Shown here in pieces: positions 1 through 7,993 of a stretch of DNA of 38,250 nt. The first letter of the stretch is position 1, and each line of letters opens with the position of its first letter. The stretch covers positions 1-38,250 of the forward strand of contig JAIFMF010000102.1 of NCBI GenBank assembly GCA_020048635.1, given 5' to 3'. Made by a program: the position numbers and the translations under genes. The notes under the pieces were generated by a model, which made no database searches, was not told the origin of the DNA, and was given only the letters and a program-made list of their open reading frames with translations. This DNA is from Desulfobacula sp. GTDB lineage: Bacteria > Desulfobacterota > Desulfobacteria > Desulfobacterales > Desulfobacteraceae.

Positions 1-888
1 GCCGCTGTCCTGCAGGTTGTTCAGAGAATGGTGATGATCCACGAGAAAAGTAATTCTCAGATGGAGCGCATCGGATCATCAACGAAAAAAAGTGTTGAAA
101 TGGTGGAGGCAACCCGACAACAAATGCAGACCAATGAAGCATTGGTCAAGGTTTTTAATGATATCTCCATGCGGGAGATAGAGCATTTGGAGGGCAATCT
201 GCAGCGTATTCAACAGCTATCCGCAGAGATTGCCCGGCTCCATCCGCTTGTTGATATTATTTCAGATATTGCCGATAAAACTAAACTGTTAGCTTTGAAT
301 GCCACCATTGAAGCGGCTCGGGCCGGTGAGGCCGGGAAGGGGTTTGCCGTTATTGCCGATGAGGTTCGGCAACTTTGCAACCAGACAAATAATGCTGCCA
401 AGGAGATTGCCGACAATATTTTAGAGGTCGTGCAAAAAGTTGAGGAGGAAACCCGGCATACCCGGATAGACCTTGATAAACAAAAAAAATCGAAACAGTT
501 CACCGAATTGTCCGACAACATTGCCCGAATTGCCGAAAGATTTCGCAGCGCTTCCCTCTTTCTTGAGGAAAGCAGCGGAACGATCGATGAAGCGAATAAG
601 GTGATCGTCAATGAAATTTCCATGGCATTGGGAGAGATTCAATTCCAGGACGTTGTGCGCCAGCGGCTTGAACATGTTAACGGCAGCCTGAACAGTTTAG
701 GCAGCTTTACCCGTGAGGTTGTTCTCTGGCTTGAGGGCAAAAAAGAGGAACCCGATCTCGTGAAACTCAATCTCACTGGCATGAAGGAAGGCTATGTGAT
801 GCAGGCGCAGCGGATAACCCATGATCAGGCCATTGGGAAAACTTCAACCGATACTGAGACTACGGGGTCAAACATAGAACTGTTTTAA
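1..888 (+). CDS. Methyl-accepting chemotaxis-like signalling protein, C-terminal part (5' end outside window)
   Basis: The reading frame is open from base 1, so the N-terminus lies upstream. What remains is a cytoplasmic coiled-coil signalling domain with the conserved hairpin tip ([20 protein letters not shown]), the part of chemoreceptors that contacts CheA/CheW. Behind it comes [12 protein letters not shown], a FQD-x-x-x-Q-type motif like that found at the end of some receptors, and the protein ends in NIELF. Acidic-hydrophobic ends of this kind occur in a subset of proteobacterial receptors. No membrane segment is visible in the part present, so the sensor type is unknown. It stops 8 bases before a ParA-family gene and probably shares its transcript. 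The signalling-domain call is firm; the input is unknown. Confidence 0.88.
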   Translation, partial: AAVLQVVQRMVMIHEKSNSQMERIGSSTKKSVEMVEATRQQMQTNEALVKVFNDISMREIEHLEGNLQRIQQLSAEIARLHPLVDIISDIADKTKLLALNATIEAARAGEAGKGFAVIADEVRQLCNQTNNAAKEIADNILEVVQKVEEETRHTRIDLDKQKKSKQFTELSDNIARIAERFRSASLFLEESSGTIDEANKVIVNEISMALGEIQFQDVVRQRLEHVNGSLNSLGSFTREVVLWLEGKKEEPDLVKLNLTGMKEGYVMQAQRITHDQAIGKTSTDTETTGSNIELF

Positions 889-896
889 GGATAGTC

Positions 897-1661
897 GTGG
901 CTGAAATTATAGGAATAACAAACAGAAAAGGCGGCTCTGGCAAAACCACGACTTCGGTCAATCTTGCGGCGGAACTGGCCATAAGGGGAAAGCGCCTTCT
1001 GCTGATCGATCTTGACAGTCAAAACCATTGCGCCATTGGGCTAAACGTCAACGTGAAGAAAGGGACGCCGACGGTTCATCATCTGTTCAGGAATTCCGAG
1101 GCCAGACTGACCCAGGCCATTCAATCCACTGTCTGTCCTGGTTTGGATCTTATCCCCGCTGACCCCCTCTTCGAACATGGAATGAGCAGCGGAGACCGGT
1201 TCCGCCTGGCAAAAGCCATCTGCGAAGAAGAACTCGACAAGTCTTATGATATCATATTGATCGATACCCCCCCATCCCTGGATGACCTGCTGATGAATGC
1301 CTTGTGTGCCTGCAACTGGGTACTGATCCCGTTTATTCCGCATCACCTCGCCGCAGTAGGAATGCAAAACCTTGTCCGGGTTTTATTTAAAATCAAGTCA
1401 GGGCCCAATCAGCAACTGAAAATTCTTGGATTTCTGCCGATTATGCTGGATAAGCGAATTCACCAGCACCGCACGGTAACGGACGGCGTTTCAAAACAAT
1501 TTGGGCAGTGGCGGCTGTTCAGTGGAATACGGACGGATATAAAGCTGGTAGAGGCCTTTGGCTTTAAATGTCCGGTACGGTTGTATCGGCCAAAAAGTCG
1601 AGGTGCCGCCGACTATGCCATTGCAGTGGATGAAATAATGAGCCGTCTGACTCAATTTTAG
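897..1661 (+). CDS. ParA/MinD-family ATPase (Soj-like)
   Basis: 254 aa. It starts with a deviant Walker A motif, KGGSGKTTTS (residues 11-20), followed by LLLIDLDSQ and DIILIDTPPSLDD, the standard ParA/Soj layout. These ATPases dimerise on ATP and use the nucleoid or a pole as a matrix to position cargo. The start is GTG 897, 6 bases after TAAGGA. There is no ParB gene and no visible parS site beside it. Instead it sits directly behind a chemoreceptor-like gene, so placement of a chemosensory or similar complex is more likely than plasmid partition; this is inference from context. Length is normal for chromosomal ParA homologues. The 3' end runs straight into a decayed chemoreceptor tail. Confidence 0.85.
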   Translation: MAEIIGITNRKGGSGKTTTSVNLAAELAIRGKRLLLIDLDSQNHCAIGLNVNVKKGTPTVHHLFRNSEARLTQAIQSTVCPGLDLIPADPLFEHGMSSGDRFRLAKAICEEELDKSYDIILIDTPPSLDDLLMNALCACNWVLIPFIPHHLAAVGMQNLVRVLFKIKSGPNQQLKILGFLPIMLDKRIHQHRTVTDGVSKQFGQWRLFSGIRTDIKLVEAFGFKCPVRLYRPKSRGAADYAIAVDEIMSRLTQF

Positions 1662-1671
1662 AGGAGTTAAA

Positions 1672-1851
1672 CTCAATGACAATATAAATCAGATATCTGC
1701 TGTAACCCCAGAGGTTATCCGGGATATTTTGGAAGTCAGGCAGGCTGCAGAAGAAACCAATGCCGGTAGCCGGCAGGTCAATACAAGTTCCATGGAGCTG
1801 TCCAAATTAGCCGAAAAGCTGAATAGGATGGTCAAACAGTTTAAAATTTAA
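1672..1851 (+). pseudogene. Remnant of a chemoreceptor C-terminal tail
   Basis: In the frame starting at base 1672 the translation contains EVRQAAEETNAGSRQ and then LAEKLNRMVKQFKI before TAA at 1849-1851. This closely follows the extreme C-terminus of methyl-accepting chemotaxis proteins (x-Q-x-A-E-E-T ... LxxLVxxFKI). There is no start in this frame. A GAGGAG ribosome site (1661-1666) precedes ATG 1676, but that frame reads only three codons to a stop. The stretch therefore looks like the last ~59 codons of a receptor whose front was deleted or replaced, with the ParA gene now abutting it. A rhodanese gene follows 19 bases later. Confidence 0.7.
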
Positions 1852-1870
1852 ATTAAGGAGGGTACCCATC

Positions 1871-2452
1871 ATGACGTCAACAGGAAAAAAATGGACAGGA
1901 AGAATACTGGCAGGCCTTCTGGGGGTGATCTGCCTGCTGTGTTTTCAAGGCATTCAGGCAGAGGAAGTGGAAAAGGGCCGTATACCGGCAGAGCATCTGC
2001 AGAAAACCTGCAAAAAGCTGCCCTGGGGGATTCTGGTCTGGGACAATGAAGAGGCAATTGAAAAAATGAACTCAGGGACCGGTATTCTCTGGGTGGACAC
2101 CCGGCCGGTTGAATTATTCAGCTCCGGTACTGTCCGGGATGCGGTCTGCATTCCTTACAACCAGACAGGTAAGGACGGCAATGAATTAACCCAGAAAACG
2201 CTGCTGTCAGCCCTGACATCTAAAAATATGTCAAAGGACAATACAACCATAGCCTTTTTCTGCCAGGGACCGGAATGCCACCGAAGCTACAATGCTACTC
2301 TGGCTGCCGTAGCCCAGTGGGGATTTGCCCCGGAGCATGTCATCTGGTTCAGGGATGGGTATCCCAACCTGTTTTCTGCAGTTAAAGCCGATACCAAATT
2401 GAAGCGAAAGGCCAAAAAATATCTGTGTGACAACGCAATTAAACAATTGTGA
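1871..2452 (+). CDS. Exported rhodanese-like (sulfurtransferase) domain protein
   Basis: 193 aa. Residues 1-30 form a signal peptide (basic start, hydrophobic LLGVICLLCF, cleavage after IQA), so the protein should act in the periplasm. Residues ~52-175 form one rhodanese domain: WVDTRPVELFSSG (the conserved D-x-R turn) and the active-site loop FFCQGPECHRS with catalytic Cys131, close to the exported FYCNGPxCxRS subgroup. Rhodaneses carry sulfane sulfur on this cysteine; some act as sensors or carriers rather than enzymes. AAGGAGGGT lies 7 bases before ATG. The gene is 17 bases ahead of a membrane chemoreceptor, which has its own AAGGAGG site, so the two are probably co-expressed and may form a sensing pair (inference). 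Confidence 0.85.
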   Translation: MTSTGKKWTGRILAGLLGVICLLCFQGIQAEEVEKGRIPAEHLQKTCKKLPWGILVWDNEEAIEKMNSGTGILWVDTRPVELFSSGTVRDAVCIPYNQTGKDGNELTQKTLLSALTSKNMSKDNTTIAFFCQGPECHRSYNATLAAVAQWGFAPEHVIWFRDGYPNLFSAVKADTKLKRKAKKYLCDNAIKQL

Positions 2453-2469
2453 TCAAGGAGGGATAAAAG

Positions 2470-4227
2470 ATGGCAGCCCCCATGTTTCGTCGTTTTTCCA
2501 TAAATGTGAAAATTATCGGGATCTTCTGCGTATCACAGTTCCTGATGCTCATCCTGATCGGTTTTGTTCTGTATATCAGTGTCACCCAGCAGAAGCAGAT
2601 GACGGAAGATGCCACGGTTTCCGGCCATGCCATCGCCATGAAAAGCATTTTGACCAATCGCGATGCCGCCCTGGAAAAAGCGATATTAAGCCTTCTCAAC
2701 AATAATAAACTGGTGGAGTATGTCCTGAATCGTGACAGCAATGCCCGAATGATTATCGAAGGGGTATTTCTTTCCCTTGAGCAGCAAAACAATTGCTGCC
2801 GGATGACCATTTATTCCAAGGATCTTGAGGTGTTGATTCAGAACCGATCCAAGGACCTGCCCCTCAGGGGATCAACACTTCCCTCCTATCTTCATGATCT
2901 GTTTCAGGGAACCGGGAAAGACTTTTCCATTGCTTATTATTTTCGGGGGCCGGAGGGAATCGAACCGGTCTTTCCGGTGGAATACTGCGGCGCCACAGTC
3001 ATTACCGGCGATGATGATCAACCCGTGGGATTTGTGGAAGTAGCCATGTCCCCGTCTACCTGGCTGAACCGGGTATCGGACCTGACCCTCAGCCAGGCCG
3101 CAGTTCTTGATGTGGGAAAGCAAAGATTTCTGCTGTCCACCGAGAACCAGATGTTTGCTGCGATTGAAAATGCTGGCTTAAAAAATAGCGCCCCGGAAAA
3201 AAGCCGGATCAGTTGCCTGGGAAAACAGTATTATCTGTCCCATCTCATGCCATTACAGGATCCATCCGGGGCAATGGTATCTCAGCTCTGGCTGACCCGG
3301 GAAAACACGCCGGAGGTCAAACAAGAGCAGCGGAATTTGATCCTGGGGGCGGTTCTGTTTATAGTCTTGTCCATTCTGGGCCTGGCCGGGACACTGCTCA
3401 TCGTGACCCTGAACATTACCCGACCTATCCAAACCATGGTGGGCGGTCTGATCACGGATGCTGATCTGGCTACCACCATTACGCAGCAGTTGGGCGAATC
3501 AAGCCACGCCCTGGCTGAACGGGAGGCGACTCAGCAGACCGCCATTCAGGAGATGTCAAAGGTCTTGGAAAATATTTCCCAGATGAGCGGTGAAAATTCC
3601 GGTCAGGCTGACCAGGCCTGTGCTGCCATGGTCCGGGCCAGGGCAGCCGTGAACCGAACCAGCGAGGATATTTCCGGCCTGAGTACTGCCATGGGGCGGA
3701 TTTTTCAGGCCAGCGAAGAAACCTCCAAAATAATCAAAACCATTGATGCAATAGCGTTTCAGACCAATTTGCTGGCATTGAACGCAGCGGTTGAGGCGGC
3801 CCGGGCCGGGGAAGCCGGTGCTGGTTTTGCCGTGGTGGCCGGAGAGGTCAGGAACCTGGCCTCCCGTTCAGCAGAGGCGGCGCAACAGACCGCCCGCCTG
3901 ATCGAAGATACGGTGCATAAAGCCAGGGATGGCGCTGATCTGGTCAAAAAATCTCTCCAGGCTTTTTCTGATGTCATGGAAACCAGTTCCGGATCAGCAG
4001 AGCTGGTTTCCAGGATTGCAGCGGCATCTGCCCAGCAGGCCCGGGAAATTTCCCAGACAAAGGACATGGTTCTGGAGATGGGCCAGGCCATCAGCCTGAA
4101 TGCCCAAAATGCCGAAGATACCGCCCGGGTCGTGGAAAAGCTGGGGATACAGTTCAGTCAGGTGAGAACCTTTACCCATCATCTGCTGAATATTATCAGT
4201 GGGGGCCGTCAAGCCAGGATAAAATAA
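2470..4227 (+). CDS. Transmembrane methyl-accepting chemotaxis protein
   Basis: 585 aa. TM1 is at ~13-37 and TM2 at ~290-314. They enclose a ~250-residue periplasmic sensor of Cache-like size that contains a vicinal cysteine pair (NNCC, Cys109-110) plus Cys173 and Cys249. Behind TM2 is [13 protein letters not shown], the start of a HAMP-like linker, but the second HAMP helix is not clear, so the HAMP looks short or degenerate. The signalling tip is at ~428-466 ([20 protein letters not shown]), with flanking methylation-helix repeats rich in Ala/Glu/Gln. There is no C-terminal CheR-docking pentapeptide. AAGGAGG precedes ATG by about 8 bases. It is the second gene of the pair with the exported rhodanese, suggesting a redox or sulfur-related ligand; this is not proven. 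Confidence 0.9.
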   Translation: MAAPMFRRFSINVKIIGIFCVSQFLMLILIGFVLYISVTQQKQMTEDATVSGHAIAMKSILTNRDAALEKAILSLLNNNKLVEYVLNRDSNARMIIEGVFLSLEQQNNCCRMTIYSKDLEVLIQNRSKDLPLRGSTLPSYLHDLFQGTGKDFSIAYYFRGPEGIEPVFPVEYCGATVITGDDDQPVGFVEVAMSPSTWLNRVSDLTLSQAAVLDVGKQRFLLSTENQMFAAIENAGLKNSAPEKSRISCLGKQYYLSHLMPLQDPSGAMVSQLWLTRENTPEVKQEQRNLILGAVLFIVLSILGLAGTLLIVTLNITRPIQTMVGGLITDADLATTITQQLGESSHALAEREATQQTAIQEMSKVLENISQMSGENSGQADQACAAMVRARAAVNRTSEDISGLSTAMGRIFQASEETSKIIKTIDAIAFQTNLLALNAAVEAARAGEAGAGFAVVAGEVRNLASRSAEAAQQTARLIEDTVHKARDGADLVKKSLQAFSDVMETSSGSAELVSRIAAASAQQAREISQTKDMVLEMGQAISLNAQNAEDTARVVEKLGIQFSQVRTFTHHLLNIISGGRQARIK

Positions 4228-4387
4228 ATGGTCCTGCGGGTATTTAGTCCTGTTGTTTTTGATCAGGCCCTTTATTGTGAAATCGGAGACCTATTTCAGC
4301 CGTTATTCATACAATGAAAAAGGCAACGTTCTTTATCTTGAAAAAATTATCGGTTCCTGATTTCTAATTCGTCTCTATTGTCAAATT

Positions 4388-4415
4388 CTAACACCCCTTA
4401 AATCATATACTAACA
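4388..4415 (+). promoter_or_regulatory. Two CTAACA half-sites 22 bp apart (weak Pho-box-like site)
   Basis: CTAACA occurs at 4388-4393 and again at 4410-4415, exactly two 11-bp turns apart, with TTAAAT between (4398-4403). The spacing matches direct-repeat sites bound by PhoB/PhoP-type regulators, and the same hexamer recurs upstream of other genes here. It lies 56 bases before the UbiA-family gene. The middle half-site is poor, so this is the weakest member of the set. Confidence 0.3.
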
Positions 4416-4470
4416 CGAATCGTCTATAAATGACTCCGGTAGTAAGAACCATGAATAAAAAGGAGTCCAT

Positions 4471-5505
4471 ATGTATAGTCGATATGAAATTTCGGAAAAT
4501 GATCCGCCTGTTGAAAATGCCCTGGTAAATTTGGTCCCGGAACTTCATTCATGCGATGTTGCAGGGGTGGGGGCCATTCAGCATGTTCTGTATGCTCATC
4601 CGAAGATCAATATCTATTCAAAGATAAAAGACCATATCACCTTGATGAGGCCAAAGCAGTATCTGAAAAACTGTTTTGTTTTTGCTTCGCTTTTTTTTGC
4701 CTTGCCGGTGGGTAACCCTGAGATACTGGTCTCTGCCGGGATTGCGTTTGTCTTGTTTTCCCTTATGGCAAGTGCCGTCTATATTTTTAATGATTATTGT
4801 GATATCGAAAGCGATCGGATGCATCCCAAAAAAAGGTTCAGGCCTCTTGCTTCCGGAAAAGTCACAAAAACCGGTGCCCTTATTCTGATGGCCGGGTTGC
4901 TGGTGATCAGCATAACCGGGTGCCTTGCCTTATTAAACACACAGGTTTTATCCCTGATGCTTCTGTACCTCTGCATCAATGTCATCTATACGGTGAAACT
5001 CAAACACGTCAGCCTCATCGACATCTTTATCATCTCCACCGGGTTTGTGATCCGCTTGTTTGTCGGGAGCTGTGCATCCGGGTTGGAGTTGTCCTATTCC
5101 ATCATCGTCATGACGTTTCTGCTCTCTTTGTTCCTGGCCTTTGCCAAAAGAAGAGACGATGTCCTGATCCTGATGGAAACCGGTAAGAAAATGAGGAAGA
5201 ATATCACCGGCTATAATCTTGAATTTATCAATTCCGCCATGAGCATGCTATCCTCCATCATTCTTATTACCTATATCATGTATACGATTTCTCCTGAAAT
5301 CATTGCAAAGCATCAAACCGACAAATTGTATCTCACGAGCCTCTTTGTCATCCTGGGGATACTCAGATACCAGCAGATTACCTTTATATACAAAAACAGC
5401 GGGGTTCCGACGGAAATCCTGATGAAGGATAAATTTATCCAGCTCAGTATCGGATTCTGGATCATCTCGTTTCTCTGTATCAAATATTTCCGGTGGTTTG
5501 TATGA
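4471..5505 (+). CDS. UbiA-family polyprenyl-phosphate phosphoribosyltransferase-like protein
   Basis: 344 aa, many membrane helices. Residues 107-130 carry N-D-x2-D-x3-D-R followed by MHPKKRFRPLASGK. This is the signature of the UbiA subgroup typified by decaprenyl-phosphate 5-phosphoribosyltransferase (mycobacterial Rv3806c), which moves phosphoribose from PRPP to a polyprenyl phosphate at the inner membrane. The second Asp region is SLIDIFIISTGFVIR. About 55 polar residues precede the first helix, longer than usual; a start nearer LMRPKQYLKN is possible, but AAAAGGAGT lies just ahead of ATG 4471. The next genes encode a membrane glycosyltransferase and a HAD phosphatase, fitting a pathway that makes and uses a polyprenyl-linked pentose. 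No DprE1/DprE2 epimerase genes are present here. Confidence 0.8.
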   Translation: MYSRYEISENDPPVENALVNLVPELHSCDVAGVGAIQHVLYAHPKINIYSKIKDHITLMRPKQYLKNCFVFASLFFALPVGNPEILVSAGIAFVLFSLMASAVYIFNDYCDIESDRMHPKKRFRPLASGKVTKTGALILMAGLLVISITGCLALLNTQVLSLMLLYLCINVIYTVKLKHVSLIDIFIISTGFVIRLFVGSCASGLELSYSIIVMTFLLSLFLAFAKRRDDVLILMETGKKMRKNITGYNLEFINSAMSMLSSIILITYIMYTISPEIIAKHQTDKLYLTSLFVILGILRYQQITFIYKNSGVPTEILMKDKFIQLSIGFWIISFLCIKYFRWFV

Positions 5506-5559
5506 ATCCCTGCTATATTGTCACCGGAATTTTTATTAAGTCGCGGGGAGAAATATAAG

Positions 5560-7281
5560 GTGAAGCGTTTCAAAGATTATATTTTCCTGGGCATTAATTC
5601 CTATATCCTTTACGGCACCATCCTGCTTTTGTTCTCATTGTCCAGGATTTTCAATATCCTTTCTCTCAGGGACGTTTTTATCATCAGCGTGATCTGCTCT
5701 TATCTTGTTAAATTTCTGCTTTATAAAAAAGAGGGCAGGGAGTTTTCCATAAAAGCCGTCATTTTTATTGAAGCCGCATATCTGGCCTTGTTTGTCATCA
5801 TTGTGGCCGGGGCATCTTTTTTTTATGACACCACCTATGACGGAAGGTCCTACCATCAGGAAGGCATCATCCTCCTGGCCGACGGATATAACCCGTTTTA
5901 TGAACAACTAAATGAAGATAAGGTTCTGCACTCGCTTTGGATCAATCATTATCCAAAAGCAGCCGAGATTGTGTCTGCCACTCTATATTCAGTTACAGGA
6001 AATATTGAAACCGGCAAGGCATTTCATGTCCTGTTGATTTTTTCAAATATCCTGATGGGCATGGGCCTGTTTTTGCGGTGGGGAAAGTTATCTTTTTTTA
6101 CAGGTGCGATATTCAGCCTGATCTTAGCTCTGAATCCGGTGGCGGTCTGCCAGTCCCTGACCTATTATGTGGATGGCCAGCAATGGTCCCTCCTGCTTGC
6201 TGCGTCTTATCTGATGTTTCTTTATATCCTTGAAAAAAAGCAGGCATGGAATCTGATGCTTGCATGGGTTATTATTCCCCTTGTCAATATCAAATTTACA
6301 GCCCTTATTTATGCAGTGATGACGGCCGGGATATATGGTTTTTTTCTCTTATTGACCGCCACAAAAAAAGAATTCCGCAAAACCCTGACCATCATCGGGG
6401 TGTCCTTTGCCATCGCCGTTTTCTGTGTCGGGTTTAACCCCTACGTCACCAACACGCTTATCAAAGGGCACCCGTTTTATCCCATCTATGGCGAGAACAA
6501 AGTGGATATCATCACCGGAAATGCCCCTGATGAATTTAAGGGGAAGAACCGGTTTCAAAAATTCTACCTGTCCTTTCTGGGCCGGACAGGCAATGTAATG
6601 TCCTGGTGGTCGGATGAGAAAATAGTGCTCAAGATCCCGTTCACCTTTGACCGGGATGAAATAAAGGCATTGTCCGGATGTGATACCCGGGTGGCCGGGT
6701 TTGGTCCGTTTTTCAGCGGGATATGTCTTGTGAGCGCCTTTATCTATCTGCTTCATAAGCTCGGCAGGTTCAAAAAGTCGGCCGGAACGGGCAGACTCCG
6801 GCAGATGTTAAATTCCGTCAACCTGATGGATGTCATCCTTTTCTGTGTGGCAGCTTCCGTTGTGATCAACCCGGAACCCTGGTGGGCCCGGTATGTCCCC
6901 CAGGTCTGGGCCATCCCTGTATTGATGATACTGAGCGTTATGATAGCGGACAATAAAAGGAAGGGGCTGACCCTCGTCCCGGTGTCTCTTTTTGGGGTGT
7001 CGGTTCTGCTGACGGTCTTTGTCTACATCGGCTCCAATATGGCGGACACCTCCGTCCTGAATCATGAATTGGCATTGCTATCCGAAAGAAATGAGACCAT
7101 TGAGGTGTATTTTGAAAATTTTCGCAGCGACCGGTTGAAATTAATAAAAAAAGGGATCGCATACAGGGAAGTAACAGGAGGCCCCGAACCCACCGGGGAA
7201 TATGAAAACACCCTTCTGGGTCATGGAACCCTGTGGCACAACGACAAGTCTCTCCATGATGCATTAAACAGGCTGAATTAA
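5560..7281 (+). CDS. Multi-pass membrane protein, probable GT-C-type glycosyltransferase
   Basis: About 573 aa with roughly ten or more hydrophobic helices and a short C-terminal soluble region. After the second or third helix comes FFYDTTYDGRSYHQEG, an acidic first extracytoplasmic loop like the catalytic loop of GT-C enzymes (PMT/ArnT/GT39-like) that use polyprenyl-phosphate sugars. I start it at GTG 5560 because GGGGAG (5545-5550) is well spaced before it; an in-frame TTG at 5518 has no ribosome site. It lies between the UbiA-type synthase and the HAD phosphatase, so it may transfer the polyprenyl-linked pentose to an envelope acceptor. The exact family, sugar and acceptor are not visible. 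Membrane nature is certain; the enzyme class is moderately supported. Confidence 0.65.
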   Translation: MKRFKDYIFLGINSYILYGTILLLFSLSRIFNILSLRDVFIISVICSYLVKFLLYKKEGREFSIKAVIFIEAAYLALFVIIVAGASFFYDTTYDGRSYHQEGIILLADGYNPFYEQLNEDKVLHSLWINHYPKAAEIVSATLYSVTGNIETGKAFHVLLIFSNILMGMGLFLRWGKLSFFTGAIFSLILALNPVAVCQSLTYYVDGQQWSLLLAASYLMFLYILEKKQAWNLMLAWVIIPLVNIKFTALIYAVMTAGIYGFFLLLTATKKEFRKTLTIIGVSFAIAVFCVGFNPYVTNTLIKGHPFYPIYGENKVDIITGNAPDEFKGKNRFQKFYLSFLGRTGNVMSWWSDEKIVLKIPFTFDRDEIKALSGCDTRVAGFGPFFSGICLVSAFIYLLHKLGRFKKSAGTGRLRQMLNSVNLMDVILFCVAASVVINPEPWWARYVPQVWAIPVLMILSVMIADNKRKGLTLVPVSLFGVSVLLTVFVYIGSNMADTSVLNHELALLSERNETIEVYFENFRSDRLKLIKKGIAYREVTGGPEPTGEYENTLLGHGTLWHNDKSLHDALNRLN

Positions 7282-7299
7282 AATGATCCAGGAATTTTT

Positions 7300-7893
7300 A
7301 TGAAGACCCGGCTGGCGATATTTGATTTTGACGGCACCATCACCCGGCGGGATACATTTCTTTTGTTTCTTGTTTTCTGCTTTGGCTGGGTAAAGGTCTG
7401 CCGTATCGGGATCAGGTGTATACCGGTTCTATTAGGGTACAAACTGAAACTGATACCCAATTCCAAAGCCAAGGAAACCATATTCGGCAGATTCTTCAAA
7501 AAAACCGGGTTCGAGGATTTCAATGAATTCTGCCGACGGTTCTCTCTTGGAAACATAAGCCCGGTCATCAAGGTCAGCGCCCTTGAAAAAATCTTTCGCC
7601 ATAAGGACCGGGGGGATAAGATCATCATCATATCCGCTTCCATTGAAAACTGGATCAGGCCCTGGGCCGATTCTTTCGGGATTGACCATGTCATTGGAAC
7701 CACTGTTGAGACCGAAGACGGCCTATTGACCGGGAAATTCAAAAGTCCCAACTGCTGCGGAGAAGAAAAAGTCGAAAGATTTATCCGGGCATACGGGGAT
7801 ACTGACCAATATCATATTTCTGCATACGGGGACAGCAGGGGAGACAAAGAACTGCTGTCCATAGCCGACGAGCCTTTCTACAAATTATTATAA
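7300..7893 (+). CDS. HAD-superfamily subclass IB phosphatase
   Basis: 197 aa. The HAD motifs are in order: FDFDGT (8-13, nucleophile Asp9 and acid Asp11), IIISAS (motif II), a Lys in CGEEKVERF (motif III) and SAYGDSRGDKELL (motif IV). The helical cap lies between motifs I and II, as in subclass IB (SerB-like) enzymes. The gene starts 18 bases after the membrane glycosyltransferase. In the arabinose pathway the product of the phosphoribosyltransferase is dephosphorylated to polyprenyl-phosphoribose, and HAD proteins are linked or fused to UbiA-type synthases in many bacteria. By context this is the candidate polyprenyl-phospho-5-phosphoribose phosphatase. The fold is secure; the substrate is inference. 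Confidence 0.75.
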   Translation: MKTRLAIFDFDGTITRRDTFLLFLVFCFGWVKVCRIGIRCIPVLLGYKLKLIPNSKAKETIFGRFFKKTGFEDFNEFCRRFSLGNISPVIKVSALEKIFRHKDRGDKIIIISASIENWIRPWADSFGIDHVIGTTVETEDGLLTGKFKSPNCCGEEKVERFIRAYGDTDQYHISAYGDSRGDKELLSIADEPFYKLL

Positions 7894-7895
7894 TT

Positions 7896-7912
7896 TTCAC
7901 AATTCTCTCACA
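7896..7912 (+). promoter_or_regulatory. Pho-box-like direct repeat before the nucleotidase gene
   Basis: TTCACA (7896-7901) and CTCACA (7907-7912) are exactly 11 bp apart, with TTATTA 11 bp further upstream (7885-7890). This is the periodicity of PhoB/PhoP boxes. The site is ~80 bases before a secreted phosphoesterase, a typical Pho-regulon target. The hexamers differ slightly from those at the other sites. Confidence 0.35.
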
Positions 7913-7993
7913 ACACACAAATATTTTTTTGCAAAGATCTTTTCGGAACAAGTCAGTTGGAAAGATTAACACTAAAATCAACAGGAGATTAAA

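Noticed and set aside
4314..4367. 17-codon frame (MKKATFFILKKLSVPDF) before the UbiA gene, possible leader peptide
   Set aside because: No ribosome site, no attenuator structure and no run of a regulatory amino acid.
5518..5559. Earlier TTG start for the membrane glycosyltransferase
   Set aside because: No ribosome site there; GTG 5560 has GGGGAG at good spacing.
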